A DNA stretch of 64,000 nt from Mesostigma viride (GCA_009746045.1 RPFO01000913.1:55001-119000); one strand, 5' to 3'. Positions 10,459-26,287 are shown, counted from the first letter of the stretch. Numbers and translations are program-made. The notes: generated by a model not told the origin, from the letters alone.

Positions 10459-13400
10459 GACCCACATTGCATGACGAGGTTCCCAGCAAAAGCAAGAAAG
10501 AGAGAAAGTAGGAAAGGATATCAGCAAAAGTGAGAGGGATGGAAAAATGGGGTGCCTGCTATGCAATACGATGCAGCGATAGTAATGAACGATGCCAGGC
10601 ATTCTGAGCTGGGGGATATGGCGACTGTGGAGTGAAGAGGTTGGGTCTCGGTTTCAGCAACCTTATTCCATCAACCTGGCTCCAGCAACTTGGTTCCAGC
10701 AACCTGGTCCTAGTGCTTAGCAACTCGGATTCAGCAACTTCGATCTAGCAACCTGGTTCCAGCCATCTGCTGGTACACGGCACACCACGTACCGCGGAGA
10801 GCGCGACGGCCGTGGACAGGGTGGTTGGCATGCAGGAGAAGAGGGCCAGGCCTGCACGGCAGCAGGCACGTTCCAATCCACACACAGACCAAGCCCGCAG
10901 CAACAGATAGACGTCGTTGGTAGGAAGCCTAGATGTCCCGGGGCAGTGAGCAAAACGATCCTCAGTGAGCATGAGCAGCCATTAATGGGTGTGAGTCATC
11001 CATGCGATGGTGCAGCGGAAGCACGTACCCATGGGGAACTCGCGGGGCAGCAGTGGCAGCTTGAGCACCAGGAAGGCGGCCAGGGGGGTCAGGAACCAGA
11101 TGGACGCCTGCAGGTGGTGGGACAGGGTGGCCAGGAACCCCGATGTGCGCAGGGCATCGATGGGCAGGCAGCCCGACACGGACACCGGCTTGGACGAGGT
11201 TAGACCTTGCTGTGGTTGGACTCCGACTTTGGACTTGGATTTTCCGGTAGGCGAGAGTGAGGTGGCAGGGGTGGGTTAACCGACATGGCAGTCCCATGAG
11301 GGCGCCAGAAGGTAGGCCAGGTGGAGGCCAGATGGGGCATAGTATATACTGGTGCAACCACAAAGATGGGATGCCTGGATAGGGTAAACTAGTTCCACTT
11401 GGGTTTATACTAGCTGCTACGACATGGATGCTGAGGTCACATTGGATGGACAATACCCAGTTATGCTATCAATGCCAGGCCCTGACAGGCGTGGGAATGA
11501 ACTGACTGACTGACCGACTTGACTGGTACCCATTGGACCGAAAAATAAGATCTTGGATGACACACCCATCGGACATCTGCTACGAGCATGCAAAATACAC
11601 CATGGAATCCTGGTGTGCTCCTGGTCACATGGCTGCATTCCAGGAGGCCCCGGCGCCGCTCTTTTCTTGTCACTAGACGTGATGCGCAGGGATGGCTGGT
11701 GGTGGTGTGGGGGGGGTGAGGCGCGAGTGCTTTCACTTACGCAGCTGTAGATGATGGCCTGCCACTCATCCAGCGTCTTCATGACTTGCTGTGGGCTGAG
11801 GCAGAGACCTGCCTCGCGACAAGAGCAAGAGAACCCGATCGCAGACGCGTGTGTCCATGTGGGTCCATTCCGGTGGGAGGGGATGGGATAGCCGGTTGTG
11901 AGGTCAGGTCACCAAGAAACCAAATGAGGCAAGACAAGAGCAGAAGGGGCTAAAGAAGGCTAAAAGAAAGCGGAAGGAGATAAGAAAGGAGGGGCTAAGC
12001 ATGTCCTTAAAACAAGGCTAAAACCAGGCAACGAAACGAGGCGAAAGAACACAGCATGCCAGCACACACAGCGACTCCACCCACCAGAGATGATGAAAAT
12101 GCCGATGGTGGCGACGCGGTGCAGCGCCTGCTGGGCCGCCAGGGTGCCGTATTTTGGCCAAAGGTAGCCGCTAATGATGCCCACAACGAGACCTGCCGCG
12201 TGGACCGTGGTGATGTGTGGAGCGAGCCCAATGGAGTTGTAGGCGTGCAGGGGGCGAGGGGAGGGGAGCAACCATCCATGGAGGAAAGGCATTGGGAGGG
12301 GGCACCAGGTGTAAGACACGCGAACAAGGCAGATATGACAAGCTCATGCCCACAAATCATGCCAACAAAAACAAGAGCGCACTAGGCAAGGACACTTTAT
12401 TGGCGACATTGGCATGTATGGAACATGAACGCTGGGCATGTCGAAAACATCAAGGAGGCAACCAGCACAGGCCAGAAATCTGGAGAATCAGAACACGTCG
12501 ATTATCCCTTCCAGCACAACCAGGGTGTCGTCCTTGAAAGGACCTTGTGGAAAGCAGCGCATGCATACCTAGAGGGAGGAACTGGGACTGGACGAAGTTG
12601 CCGACCTTTTGGTAGATGGACGCCGCCCTACTGTTGCTCTGCGCACCCGAACCAATGGCCTGCCATGGCCCAGGAACGACGACCGCAAAGCGGACAAAGG
12701 CATTCATCAGCTGCTACATCTCTGACAAACCACCACCGACCCACGCACATGAGACAGAGCGACGGTATGCAACGCTGTGTGACAAGAGCAGGCCAGACTG
12801 CGTACTAGCTAGTTTCAGCTTAGACTCGAAAAGTATGCTGGCTCCAGTTATGACTTCCTCGAATGCCTGAAGTGACATCAAACACACTTAAGTCTGGGAG
12901 ATTTTAATTATTTGCCGATAATTATTCAAACTCCTTCATGCAGCCATAACAGCGCTAGAGCACATCCACTCATGGTTGGCAACTATAGAAGGCTACGCTA
13001 TACAGCCACTCGCTTCACGATTTTCACCCCCACACAGTAAGTACAGAAATTCCTGGAACCCCTGATGGAAATATAATCCCAACTCCCGAGAAACCGGGTA
13101 TCTAGCCACGATACCTCGGAGTCAAGCAGCTCCAAAGAAAAGCCATTTTTACACTCCCTCTAGTCTTGCCAGGTACAAAGCGCCAGCCAAGTATCAACAA
13201 GCTTTACTCCCCAACAAATGTAATGCAACTCCAACCACACATTCAGGTTCTCAAACCCACCTGGCCGCCAGCTGCGCTCTGGCAGACGACCGCCGCACGA
13301 TTACGCTGTTGGCACCCTGCCAGGGGCGCAGGCTTCGGGAGGAAGCTACCCATTCGGCTGCGCTCAAGGGGGGAAAAGCTCGAAAAGGCAGGGCCATGCG

Positions 13401-13490
13401 CGTTGGGGGCAGAGGATGCGCAGGTGGCACTAGCCTTGGCAGGCCGGCGGGTGCGGAGGAGTGGGGGTATAGCAAGCCGTGGCTCTGATC
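4059..13490 (-). CDS. BASS4-like sodium/metabolite cotransporter (SBF-like family), 13 exons, 5' exon missing
   Basis: Membrane carrier of the bile acid:sodium symporter superfamily, closest in pattern to plant plastid BASS4 and animal SLC10A7. The coding order is 13490-13261, 12638-12569, 12192-12085, 11808-11741, 11107-11029, 10851-10793, 10356-10288, 9669-9552, 8224-8157, 5635-5550, 5296-5125, 4484-4383 and 4133-4059 (TGA). All introns are GT-AG and all phases fit, giving 433 residues plus an unfound start. Hallmarks are FIISGLCLSPQQ (exons 3-4), GLALFSCMPTTLSTAVALSA (exon 6), LLSNLGGIF (exon 7), VPWMQVSASSK (exon 10) and KTLPVCVAV followed by CIAAHLSQ (exon 12). The first exon found is Ser/Ala/Arg-rich, like a plastid transit peptide. 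It begins in phase 1, so at least one more exon carrying the ATG lies upstream. Plastid envelope location and substrate are inferred from the family. Confidence 0.88.
4732..4805 (+). mobile_element. 74-bp LINE 3' stub with (TAA)n tail and 12-bp target duplication
   Basis: Lies in the last-but-one long intron region of the BASS4-like gene. It is flanked by the perfect 12-bp direct repeat ATGTATGCCTGC at 4720-4731 and 4806-4817. The insert holds only the complement of the family 3' box (CTCCCAACGGAGATATGTT) and a run of TAA units. This is the signature of an extremely 5'-truncated target-primed insertion. Confidence 0.8.
5636..8156 (-). other. Long BASS4 intron, no gene inside
   Basis: This 2.5-kb intron separates the exons ending at 8157 and starting at 5635. 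Near the 3' splice site (about 5650-5830) it holds degenerate G/A-rich repeats, including an exact short duplication of GATGCCAGTGGGTAAGACGG in tandem around 5708-5750. No coding sequence or RNA gene is recognised in the rest. Confidence 0.6.
10369..10456. repeat. (CA)n microsatellite at a 3' splice site
   Basis: About 43 CA dinucleotides. On the BASS4 sense strand this is a (TG)n tract that starts about 12 nt upstream of the acceptor AG of the exon 10356-10288 and takes the place of a normal polypyrimidine tract. Confidence 0.95.
10630..10766. repeat. Degenerate 14-bp tandem repeat (AGCAACCTGGTTCC-like)
   Basis: About eight to nine imperfect copies of AGCAACCTGGTTCC lie between 10640 and 10766, just downstream on the sense strand of the donor of the BASS4 exon 10851-10793. 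Non-coding. Confidence 0.7.
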
Positions 13491-16066
13491 CTGCAGGGCA
13501 ACCACAGAGTCGCAAGGAAGGATGCAAAAGTTAAGTTTTTCACTGTTTTTGGAGAAATGTAGTAGGCTCGACCTTTGCATTGATGGCCAGAATGGCACAT
13601 GGGGAGGCGACGATGCTTGTTGGACCATGTTTAAGCACATGCCAAGCTCAAAACTTTCTTGTCTCATTGTAACATGTATACCATGAGTAGCTATCGTGCG
13701 AGGGTTTAGTGTATGTTGTTGGTACAAACAGCAGCACCAAGAATAGTACTAGATATGGCACCAGAAACAGCACCACGAACAGCAACAAAGACAGCAGCAA
13801 GTCACTTGAAACAAAAAGTGGTTTGCTCTTATCTACTGTGGTAATGTCCTAGATAGATATTGATTCACGGATTGGCTCACACTAGACCCTTCTTGGAAGG
13901 AAAAAGATAGCTTCACAATGTAAACCATGATAAGCCGTTATTGGAGCAGGCGTTGAAGCAGGGAAAATACACGCATACATTCACATTAACAACCAGTTGA
14001 CGAACCAGCGGATTTTGTCAGGCAGTCCACCGTTGAACAGATTTAATCTCTAGACTGTGATAAAAAGGGCGTGCAAATCACTCTAAGATATTGAACTTTT
14101 AGAAGAATGCATCGCTCCTGAGCTTAAGTCAGCAGCCTTCATAACAGCGTTTAAACTGGCACTTCGAGCGTGTTCCAAGCGTAATTACCTCGAATGAAAG
14201 AGCCACGGGTGCCATGTAAACTTAGTGAAGATTTCTCAGCCGACGGCAGTATCGAGTTTATACTGCACTTCATGGCAGCGCTGCACATAACGGGGGAGGG
14301 AATGCATCCAGGACGCAGGGATACAAACGAGGCGCGGATCGATAAGCGCGTTACGATATAAGAACTTCTTCTTCTCGCTTTACTAGTTCGCATCACGTCG
14401 ACACGTGCGGGCAGGAAGGTCATGAGGATTGCAAATTCGGCAGGGAGAGCGGCAGAAACAAGTTTCGAAGTTTGGCAATTAACCACCTCGAAATGGACAG
14501 TGGATTCCAGCATGAAACAGAATTCTAACCCTCGTGGAACGTCCCAAAAAGTAGATGCGAATAAAAGCAAGCATGCAGTTGGTTTGTTATGCTAATCGTA
14601 CAATGCAAAATCTGTGTCTGATCATTTCGATTCTTCGGGCGGGCGGCACAATCAGACAAACCTGAGCTGACTGCATGGAGCAACGGCCATTCTTCGATTT
14701 TCGAATTTCGCAGACTTTCTGCACGTGAAAAGCGTCTTGAATGTGGCAACGATGAAACGTCGCACCACGAATAAATATCGATCAAGCCAAAGGTGTACAG
14801 CCTGTACCATCACAGGACAGACAGCGCCAAAGGACAAGGAAACGGGGGCGGGAAACGAGGGTGCTTCAACAGGAGACGGGCCTTATGATTGGTTGAAACT
14901 ACAATGCCGCTAGTAGCGGGGGCCGTAAGGCGGCGGTGATGTCAGGGGGTGACGAATGTCGAAGTTTTCTCCGCGAAGTGGTGACGTCAGGGGGTGGTAT
15001 GATGGCGGACTGGCGGTATATTCGGCGGAGAGCCGACTTACGACATTATTGTTCTGACATTATTGTCGGAGGCTAACGTTTTAACTTTTTTCATTTTGCC
15101 TTCGTATACGTTTTCCGATTAGGCGGGTACAGTACTGTACCAAGCAAGCACACAGTCAACTCAACTCATCAGTCTGGCGGTCAGAATGTTTACGGGATTG
15201 CAACTTAGCAATGAGTATAGAGCAGTGATTCTCAGGAATCGTGCTCGGTGGACCTTTTTTTTTTTTGAGACTATATTGTTCTGTGTGTTACGAAACTTCA
15301 CGTTGGGCGATCGGCCGTTGGGCGATCGGCCGTTCGGCAGCCGGCAATAATTACTTATTCTAAATATCGTATGCGACTTCCCGGAGTGAGTTCCCTCTGT
15401 GTGAACCGGCATTGGATCTATAATTTGGGATCAGGCTTTGGTGAGCGACTAGAGTCCGATTAAAAAAATTCAATCTTTTTAATATTGTGTTGTAGTTGAG
15501 TTGAGTTGAGTTGAGTTTATTCCCGCGCCGGTGGTCCGACAGGGTTATTAATAGTGGATTATGGATTAATATTGTGTGGGCAACGTTGAGCTTGGCTGAT
15601 TCTCAGTTGTGATTTCGATAGTAGTCGGCATATTGCATCTGGGCTTGACAGTGCTGAGTGCCATGATGCCTGTGTTTGCTCACGTTGCTCTGGGTCAGTT
15701 GCGGAAAGCTTGGTCAGCATGCAATGGGTGGAGGTCTGGAGGAGGTTTTGGACTACGAAAGAAGTACTGAGGACTTGGCGGTCGTTGTAGTGCTCAGCTT
15801 GCTTGAGGGTTACTGCGTTGTGCAACGCGGAAACTGCATTATATGTTATGTCAAGCACTCCGGGTGCGTGCTTTGAAATTTTCAAATGCGAATTGTATGC
15901 TAAGTTGACTTAGCGTGCCCATGAGGGCGCGGCCGGTGTTCTGGCTGTCGATCACTAATATCAAGCTCACGGCCAATCCACGCGCGACGTACGCATACAC
16001 GAGACGACCAAATATCAGTGAGAGCGCCGCACAGTCTTGATACGCGTGCCAAAAGTATTCCTCTAA
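13491..16066. other. No supported gene; probable 5' region of the BASS4-like gene
   Basis: The missing first exon of the BASS4-like gene and its promoter should lie here. I could not choose an ATG exon with certainty. Open frames at 14151-14570 and 15559-15885 (minus) have no recognisable motif and the latter lacks an ATG. Small repeats include a 15-bp unit (CGTTGGGCGATCGGC) in tandem near 15300-15330, a poly-T run near 15257 and (GTTGA)n near 15493-15515. Confidence 0.4.
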
Positions 16067-17045
16067 CCCTTAAATGGTGTCAACTGGAACCACCGAAACG
16101 GACTGAGTTTGGGTATCTTTGTGCGCCTGGCAGTAACTAGCCTAATAACATTTTCTGGCCCACCCTTGGAACCAAGCATGCTTTTATATCAAATAATGTT
16201 TGGGAAATTTGGTTGGTCACATATCAATGCCCTACACCTGCTATAAATAGCACCCCCCTCAGGGGGGTACAGCGCACATGGGGTGCGAGACACATATAAT
16301 GCATTATCGACCATTTACACAAATCAGTTGGCCCTGGCCTTTTAAAGGCAGGTTATTATAATCATAGACAACAGGTCGTGGACCGGCTGGATCGCATAGT
16401 ATCTCCGCACATCTGAACCCTGTGATGCCAGATCTCCTTTGCGGCCGTTCCGAGCTTGGCACTGGATTCGTTGTCCACATCGTCGCGTCGCTGCCGCAAC
16501 ACGATGTTTTCTGGCATCCGCGGGCTTTTGGTTCCCGCCGCACATTTGAAAGTGCTGTCCTCCGGCTTTTTGCCTTTGCACCGTGTGCAGTTCTTGGACG
16601 TTTGGAATCATGGCATGGCTAACGTGATGACTGACTAGCTAGATCTTTTCAGTGGTTTTCCATTTGCGGGTATTTCCTCGTAAATGGTGGGAGAGCGATC
16701 GCAGCAATGGTGCTCACCACTAGACACTCCCGGCCAGTTAGGCTAGAAACACACGCCCTGATCAAGCATGCTGTTTCCGGCCCCACCGTCTAGGTCATCT
16801 AGTCGCTCCACACGTAAGCCAGCCATAATTTCAATGCACAAGGATACACATTTCCATCACCATTCATCTTCATCATCCTGAACGACTCGAAAACGCGGAA
16901 AAGATAACGGCAGGCTCGAGCTACCATGGTCCGGATTCTCCCGATTTTTGGCCTGCGCTGGTTGTCTCTTTGATAGACACGCCATCAATGCATTCACAAC
17001 ATCAAATGTCACAAAACTGTGAACGCTAGCTACAAAATGGCCAAA

Positions 17046-17079
17046 GCCAGCTGGCACCGTTATAACGGTGCCAGCTGGC
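17046..17079. repeat. Perfect 34-bp palindrome
   Basis: Two 17-bp halves (GCCAGCTGGCACCGTTA and its exact complement) meet with no spacer. Inside the piggyBac-like element and not at its ends. Confidence 0.95.
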
Positions 17080-18742
17080 AGGGGTATAAATGGTAGCATA
17101 ACAACACAAAACTTTATTCCAATTGGCATGAAACAACAAGGGATGCCCAAACGGGCATAATGCACCATACCCAGGTGATAAAACAAGAGACCATGCAATA
17201 TAACACATGCCAACATGCCGCAAGGTGCCAAAATGGCACTAGTGCGCGCCCGCGGTATATATAGCGCATGACTAGCCAAGGGTGTCGCTAACTGTCAATT
17301 AGGCTACCTGGCTATGTGCCAAACTACGGATTGTGCCTCTGGGTGCGCAGATACTGCCTCCTACGAGGCCCTGTCAGCTGGGTGCCAGCTGCCAGCGTGT
17401 GGGTCGTGCGGCCGTTGGCCTCAGTCCTCGCGCGGCCAGCCGGGCTGCGGGCTGACAGGGGCTGCATGGCACGCTGGCGGCGGGCGTCGTCGTCGAGGCC
17501 AGCCACTGGCCCAGCGTGGAACCTGAGATAAGCCAGCATATAAGACACAAGACCATGCTAAAAAATAGGTGAAAGGCTCATTAATCAAGGCCTAAAGCGC
17601 GCGTCAAAGGAGTGGCAAGGAGCTACATCACTAACGCACCCAATGAATGACAAAACACCTCCACGTTCTTTGCAGCAATAAAGAAAACAAAAGGAACACG
17701 TTGGTAATGCTTCCATGCAAACAGGTATTGGGTATCTCCATGTTTGTCACGTGCAATGGATGCAAAATAAGAAGGTGGGCGTTGGCCAGCAAAACAAGAA
17801 GCCATGCCTAAAACTGGTCAGAAAAGAACTTGTCTCGGGCTGTTTGAGCCAGGAAAAGCACTGGGTAATCACATTTACCATGTTACTAACCAATACCAAC
17901 CGTTATCACGCTATTTCCGTTGCAGCCTCAGCTAACAGCGACCAAACATGGTCCAAAATCTGCTTGACCTGATGGTATTCCACAACCATGACAAGCCGAT
18001 GCGTAGAGGCAGCAAAACAACAAAATGACAATCACAAGCCCTCGATTATAACCCTGATATTAGTTAGAAACGATAATACAACCATATACGGTTAACGGAA
18101 CACGCTAGGAGGCTAGAACGTACCAGGTCGGAACAGCAGATTACCTTTTCCTGCGGGAGCCAGCACGCCCGATTCATGGACGTAGCCTCGAGCCTTTCCT
18201 GGCTGCCAGTTCTAGCAAATCTGGTTGGGAACAACGTCAAACGTTTATCCATGCGCAAATATCTCAAAAATTTCCGCCTAGCAACATGCAGCACTCGCAC
18301 TGTCACCGCCTGGCCGCTAACATGATTTGCTGCGCCTACCAGCACCCCGAGACCCATCTACGCATCTTCAAACGCTCCATGGCTAGGGGTATAACGTTTT
18401 TATGACTTAAAAATCATGCCTACAAAATTTGAGTCCATTACGTCAAGCTATTCTCTCGTACCAGTCAGTTGTGTGCACCGCCATAGCCGTGCGCGTCAAT
18501 ATTTTTCATGCACGTCGGTCCCGTTGGACCATGGTACCCCCCTAACTTTGCTCGAGCATATCTCCCTGGCCAGGTGTCCAAAGTACGGTCTGAAGTGCTC
18601 TACGGAAAGCTGAGATCTAGATCTTTCAATCCCCCCAGGTTTGACCGTTAAATTCTTTTTGGCGCGGCGCCTGCAAGGCGCACAAACTCAGTCCGTTAGA
18701 GTGGTAGGACTTCGACTGGCACCACGAAAACGGACTCAGTAC

Positions 18743-19394
18743 TAGGGCTGGCACATCCGGGTATTTTCTCGACCCGGACACGAACACGAACACCTGGGGA
18801 GAGTACCCGAACCCGAACCCGAACATGTTCGGTACATTCCCAGGTGACCCGAACACGAACACGAACATGTACTGTTAGGATTAAGTGACCCGAACCCGAA
18901 CCCGAACATACCCGAACATTTTACCGAACACGAACAATTCACTAAATAAATTAAAATAAGTGAGAAACTATACATAGTTTGTTGTCACTTTTCATAATAC
19001 GCAATAAATTAATAATGATTACGTAATCATTACCTAAACTAGTCCGGTCGTGCTTAGACAATTCTACTACCGTACAACAGCTTTGCTCTTGCCAGCGTGT
19101 CGGCGGACTAATCTAGGCCGCTTTTTCATCAGAGAAGCGTTGCCTAGTCGGATCACTGGATGGTACTACAGGGATTCCGCCAGAAAATGTTCGGTACCGG
19201 GTCAGAGGCGAACATGTTCGCCCGGTTCCCAGGGTGACCCGAATACGGACACGAACATGTTCTGAAGTTTCCAGGTGACCCGAACCCGAACAGCACATGT
19301 TCGGCCGAACATTTTTGCCGACCCGAACACCGCACATGTTCGGTATTCGCCCGAACATGTCCGTGTTCGGTATGCGGCGGATGTGCCAGCCCTA
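18743..19394. mobile_element. hAT-type MITE (652 bp)
   Basis: Terminal inverted repeats begin TAGGGCTGGCACATCCG at both ends. Perfect 8-bp target duplications CTCAGTAC lie at 18735-18742 and 19395-19402. The subterminal regions are packed with CCCGAAC/ACGAACATG repeats, as in plant hAT MITEs. No coding capacity. TIR, 8-bp duplication and subterminal repeats together support hAT. Confidence 0.88.
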
Positions 19395-19417
19395 CTCAGT
19401 ACCATTGAAGGGCTAAG

Positions 19418-20001
19418 TGTTACGTCCCTGCCCAGACTCACCTAGCCTGAGCTACGTAGCAAAAGACCCTTCTTGCCGGAATTAGGAATAATTCAAGATA
19501 GCCTAAAGTAGGTTGCGCTTCACGACGTGAGTCGTGAGATATCTGGCATCACGGCTTAATGCCAAGCTAATTAGTTCACACTTATAATGGCTAGCAATAC
19601 CAATTACAAATGGATAATGCCCCGGGCTCAATGTGTAGGCGTATTCGCACTTATCATTCATTAAACCAAGAGGACGAGACTCTCGTCCTTGGACCAATTT
19701 AACCTAGGTTGGTTGCGGCGCAGATACACGCCAATTTCCTTAGAACAATCCGAGTCACTCATTCCACGTAGGATCCGGGCCGACATCGACCCTCAACTAT
19801 AGGATCCACGCCTAGAACCACTGACAGACTCAGAACCGGCGCGGCGCCACAGCGCCGGCCCCTAAAAGGACAACCTAGGACCAAAATAACTAGTCCAATT
19901 CACACAATAGCCAAGGTCCGTAAAACCCAAGTTCAATAGACCAAACAGCCTTAGTAATTTATTCCATTGTTACGTCCGGCCAAAAGGGCAGGGACGTAAC
20001 A
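19418..20001 (-). repeat. 3' LTR of the chromovirus (584 bp)
   Basis: Near-identical to 33933-34518. Each LTR ends in a perfect 16-bp inverted repeat (TGTTACGTCCCTGCCC ... GGGCAGGGACGTAACA), much longer than the usual TG...CA. Confidence 0.95.
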
Positions 20002-20013
20002 CTCCTCCCCCCC
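20002..20013 (-). other. Polypurine tract
   Basis: On the minus strand GGGGGGGAGGAG directly abuts the 3' LTR, the expected position of the plus-strand primer of reverse transcription. Confidence 0.8.
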
Positions 20014-20219
20014 ATGGGGGTCGGTAGTCCCTACCGTACAAGTGAGATTGGAAAACAACACTACTATAAGAGTACTATGTCCCAACCTCGGTTCACCCGC
20101 AGGTTAGTAATGCCAGTTCCTCTAGAAGTTGATACACAGGACCAACTCTGACGTAGTAGTAAGACAATGATGGTGACTGGATCAATCCTCTATCCGTCAC
20201 GAAAACTATTCTAACCACT

Positions 20220-22247
20220 CTAGCGTCCGCCGCTAGTGGCACGTCGCTGCGACAGGATTTCAGTGAAGGCCCTACGCCCCGCGTGGGTCATCTGTGAAGT
20301 CATCACCCCAGGGTGCGAACACAAGTCAACCTCGAAAGCCACCTGGTAGGGGGACACCTTCTGTCGACCCAGCCGGGACAGCTCCACCCACGACCCTCGG
20401 GGCCACAGCGACAGGAACCCAGCAAGGTACTGGGGATGGGTGAACATGAGCGTCAACGCCGACCGATCCACCACCCCACACCGGTGCTCGCGAACAAAGT
20501 GCACCCCCATCAGGAAAACCTCCATACGCACGTGATCATCGTTGATCGACACCGTCCGGGCCCCTACAATATCGGGCGCCACCAGATTAAGAAAGGCACT
20601 CCCCTCCGCTGGAGCCACCTTGGGAGGCGTCACCACGTGCTTCACCCCATCGACCTGATAGCGCCAATCCCACCAGTCTTCGGACCCGAATCGCACAACA
20701 TGCCCCACCGCAGCGGGGAAGCGAGGGTCGTCGGGTTGCGGCAGGGGCAGGGGGACTTGGGGCAGAAAGGTGATCTCTATCTGTTCCCAGTAAGCCCCGC
20801 GATCCACAGCGAACCAAGGACCCGCGCGAAACACCAGAGGAGCAGGTAGGTGCGTACCCGGGGGAACCTGAAAAGCCGGAGGCCCCTCGAATGTCACACA
20901 GAGCTTCTCCGTGCGCGGTCCTGGCCCACCATGTCGCACCACTCGGCCCGGTACCGGCCGTATGAAGTCGCCCAATGACCACTCCTCGTGAGATGACCCA
21001 GGAGCTCTGGAGGCCGCATCATAGCCCACTGAGGTGGCAGCAGAATGATCGCCTTGACGACCGTGCTGGACCATCAGGCGCTGTATCAGGTCCTGTCCTG
21101 ATTGTACCGCAGCTACGAGCGCTTCCAAACGCATCACGGGCTCCGCTGGTACCAGAATGCCCGTTCCGCTGGGATCCTCGGCGGCCCGAGGTCGCGTCGC
21201 TGCCAGGGGGTGTAGGCACGGTTCCTCCGCGGAAGAGTGCGAGTGTCGACCCGACGAAGTGGGACGGATGTGTCCCTCCGCAGGACGTGGCATTGATGAG
21301 CCGGCTGGTGCAGGCCGGGGACGTGGATCCAGGGAGACCAAAAAGGTAGGCTCCGGTGGTTCCAAGGAGACAAGGAAGGTAGGCTCCTCCTGGCCCGCAT
21401 CCGTCGGAGGATCTAAGGGGGCCACAACCGGGGGCTCGCCCCCGGCCGGCTGTTCTGTCCTAGCCGGAGCAGCTCCCGTCGTATCCGACCGCGGTCGCCG
21501 AGACTCTCGCTCCAATTCCACCGCCGACCCCCACGTGCGCTCCCAGTGCCGATCCGCCGGGCGACGAGGTGGTGGTGAAGCTCGGCGAGCAGGGCGTACC
21601 TCCGTTCCCGAGTCCGAACGGGAACGCGAGCGCGATGACGGTGAGGGCGAGCGCCGACGTGCAGGCCGGTCTGGAGCACGCCGAGCCTCTGGTTGGCTGC
21701 CTCCGCCCCAACCCGTGGGCCGCGGGCGAGACCCTCGCCCAGAGGGGCGCCCCCAGCCCATCGCCGGCGGTGGCGCCTCGAAACGCGTCACAGGACGATG
21801 TCCTGCGCCGCCCTCCAAGGAGCCCCCAGAAGGTGGATCCCTTGAAGGGGGACGAGGAAGAGGACGGGGAGGGTAGTCATCAGAGTCGGAGTCATCACCC
21901 TCGCTCCCATCATCCTGGTCCTCGTCGTCCATCGCCACAATGCGATCCAGGGCCTGTCGCAACGAGTACTGACCCGCGCGCATACACTTCTCGCCCCGCA
22001 ACGCCCCTTCATACGGGAGGTATCGCGGAAAGTAGTTCTCCAGATGCTTCCGCACCTCGGGTGGAATTAGGAGGAGCAACAGCCGTGGAAAAGCTAGGCC
22101 GGCATCCAACGTGTTCATGCACGCATGACACAGGCACTCCCGCTCGTGGGTTTCCCAGTCGATACCGACCACCACGCCGTCGCGCTCGGCGGTGCGGGTC
22201 TCGATCTTGAACCCCACATTTCTCCGCACGAACCATCGAAAATCCTC
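20220..22247 (-). pseudogene. Unknown 3' ORF of the chromovirus, C-terminal part (675 codons)
   Basis: Uninterrupted minus-strand frame between the integrase and the 3' LTR. The first part after the junction (EDFRWFVRRNVGFKIETRT...) contains two cysteine-histidine residues in ECLCHAC and a short acidic region (DDEDQDDGSEGDDSDSDD). The middle is long, low-complexity and rich in Pro/Arg/Ser. The last 230 residues look like a folded domain with many aromatic residues (FGSEDWWDWRYQVDGVKHVV). I do not recognise a family. No convincing signal peptide or membrane span is present, so an envelope role is not supported. The frame joins exactly with that of 25735-26259 if the intervening 3,487 bp are removed. 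Confidence 0.65.
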
Positions 22248-25734
<3,487 letters not shown>

Positions 25735-26259
25735 CAGCTTAGCGGGGCCGACCCGCGCCAGAATGGAGTCGGCGCGGAGATCTGACGGCATCTGGTTACG
25801 GCGCCGACGACGCCGCTCCACCAAGTCACCCGCCCGACCATAATCGCGCACGAACACCCGGGGGTTGCATGTCTCCTCATTCAGCTCCTTCACTATCTGC
25901 AGCGCGCGCGCGTCCGGAGCTTCGGGTCTGGACGACGTCTCGTGCCGGCCACCACCGCCCGAGCCCCCGGCCCTTGAAACGCCCCTTCGGACTGCAGGCT
26001 CTCCGCGAGCTGTCTGCATCCTGTCAACCTGTTCTGGTAGAGGGGCCTCCGGGTAATCTGTCGTGTCCATATCCACCAGATCTTCCTCACTCGAATCCCC
26101 GTCTACTACCCGGATCCCTGCCTCTACGGCCTCCGCGGCGCTGGCAGAAGTCTGGACTCGGGGAAGCGCCTCCGCGGCGTCCCCCTGCACGGCCCACACA
26201 CCACAAGCCAAGGCATTAGTCGGCGTGTACCTGATACCCGGTTCACACCTCACTCTCAC
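25735..26259 (-). pseudogene. Unknown 3' ORF of the chromovirus, N-terminal part (about 175 codons)
   Basis: Open minus-strand frame beginning shortly after the integrase stop (26290-26288). The frame is open further upstream and overlaps the integrase end. The first clear ATG in it starts MDTTDYPEAPLPEQ. Acidic, then basic near the end (VERRRRRRNQ). It is interrupted at 25734 by the TIR-bounded segment and continues in frame at 22247. Function unknown. Translation could need splicing or a subgenomic RNA. Confidence 0.5.
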
Positions 26260-26287
26260 CCTACACCGTACGCCGTTATACCGCCTA

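Larger units (their letters stand above)
16067..19412. mobile_element. piggyBac-like DNA transposon, degenerate or non-autonomous
   Basis: The ends are CCCTTAAATGGT (16067) and, inverted, CCCTTCAATGGT (ending 19412), 11 of 12 matching. They are flanked by the 4-bp direct repeat CTAA (16063-16066 and 19413-19416). A second inner inverted repeat, AACGGACTGAGTTT, lies at 16097-16110 and 18684-18697. CCCT termini and a 4-bp duplication fit piggyBac elements, but the usual target is TTAA, so the family call is tentative. One minus-strand frame around 16600-16380 encodes a CX2C-type cysteine motif (CTRCKGKKPED) that might be the tail of a transposase. No DDD catalytic domain was recognised. A hAT MITE is nested near the right end. 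Confidence 0.5.

Noticed and set aside
11108-11200. Longer version of the BASS4 exon at 11107 (frame open upstream)
   Set aside because: The acceptor directly before 11107 keeps phase 0 and gives a seamless match to the BASS4 pattern; the upstream residues do not fit the family.
14151-14570. 139-codon minus-strand frame as a gene or BASS4 first exon
   Set aside because: No recognisable motif and no donor site that fits the phase of the next BASS4 exon with confidence.
15559-15885. 108-codon minus-strand frame
   Set aside because: No ATG start, no motif, no neighbour support.
16857-17279. 140-codon hydrophobic frame in the DNA element
   Set aside because: Contains the perfect palindrome and shows no transposase motif; probably chance.
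21157-21876. 239-codon plus-strand frame opposite the chromovirus 3' ORF
   Set aside because: Shadow of the long minus-strand frame in GC-rich sequence.
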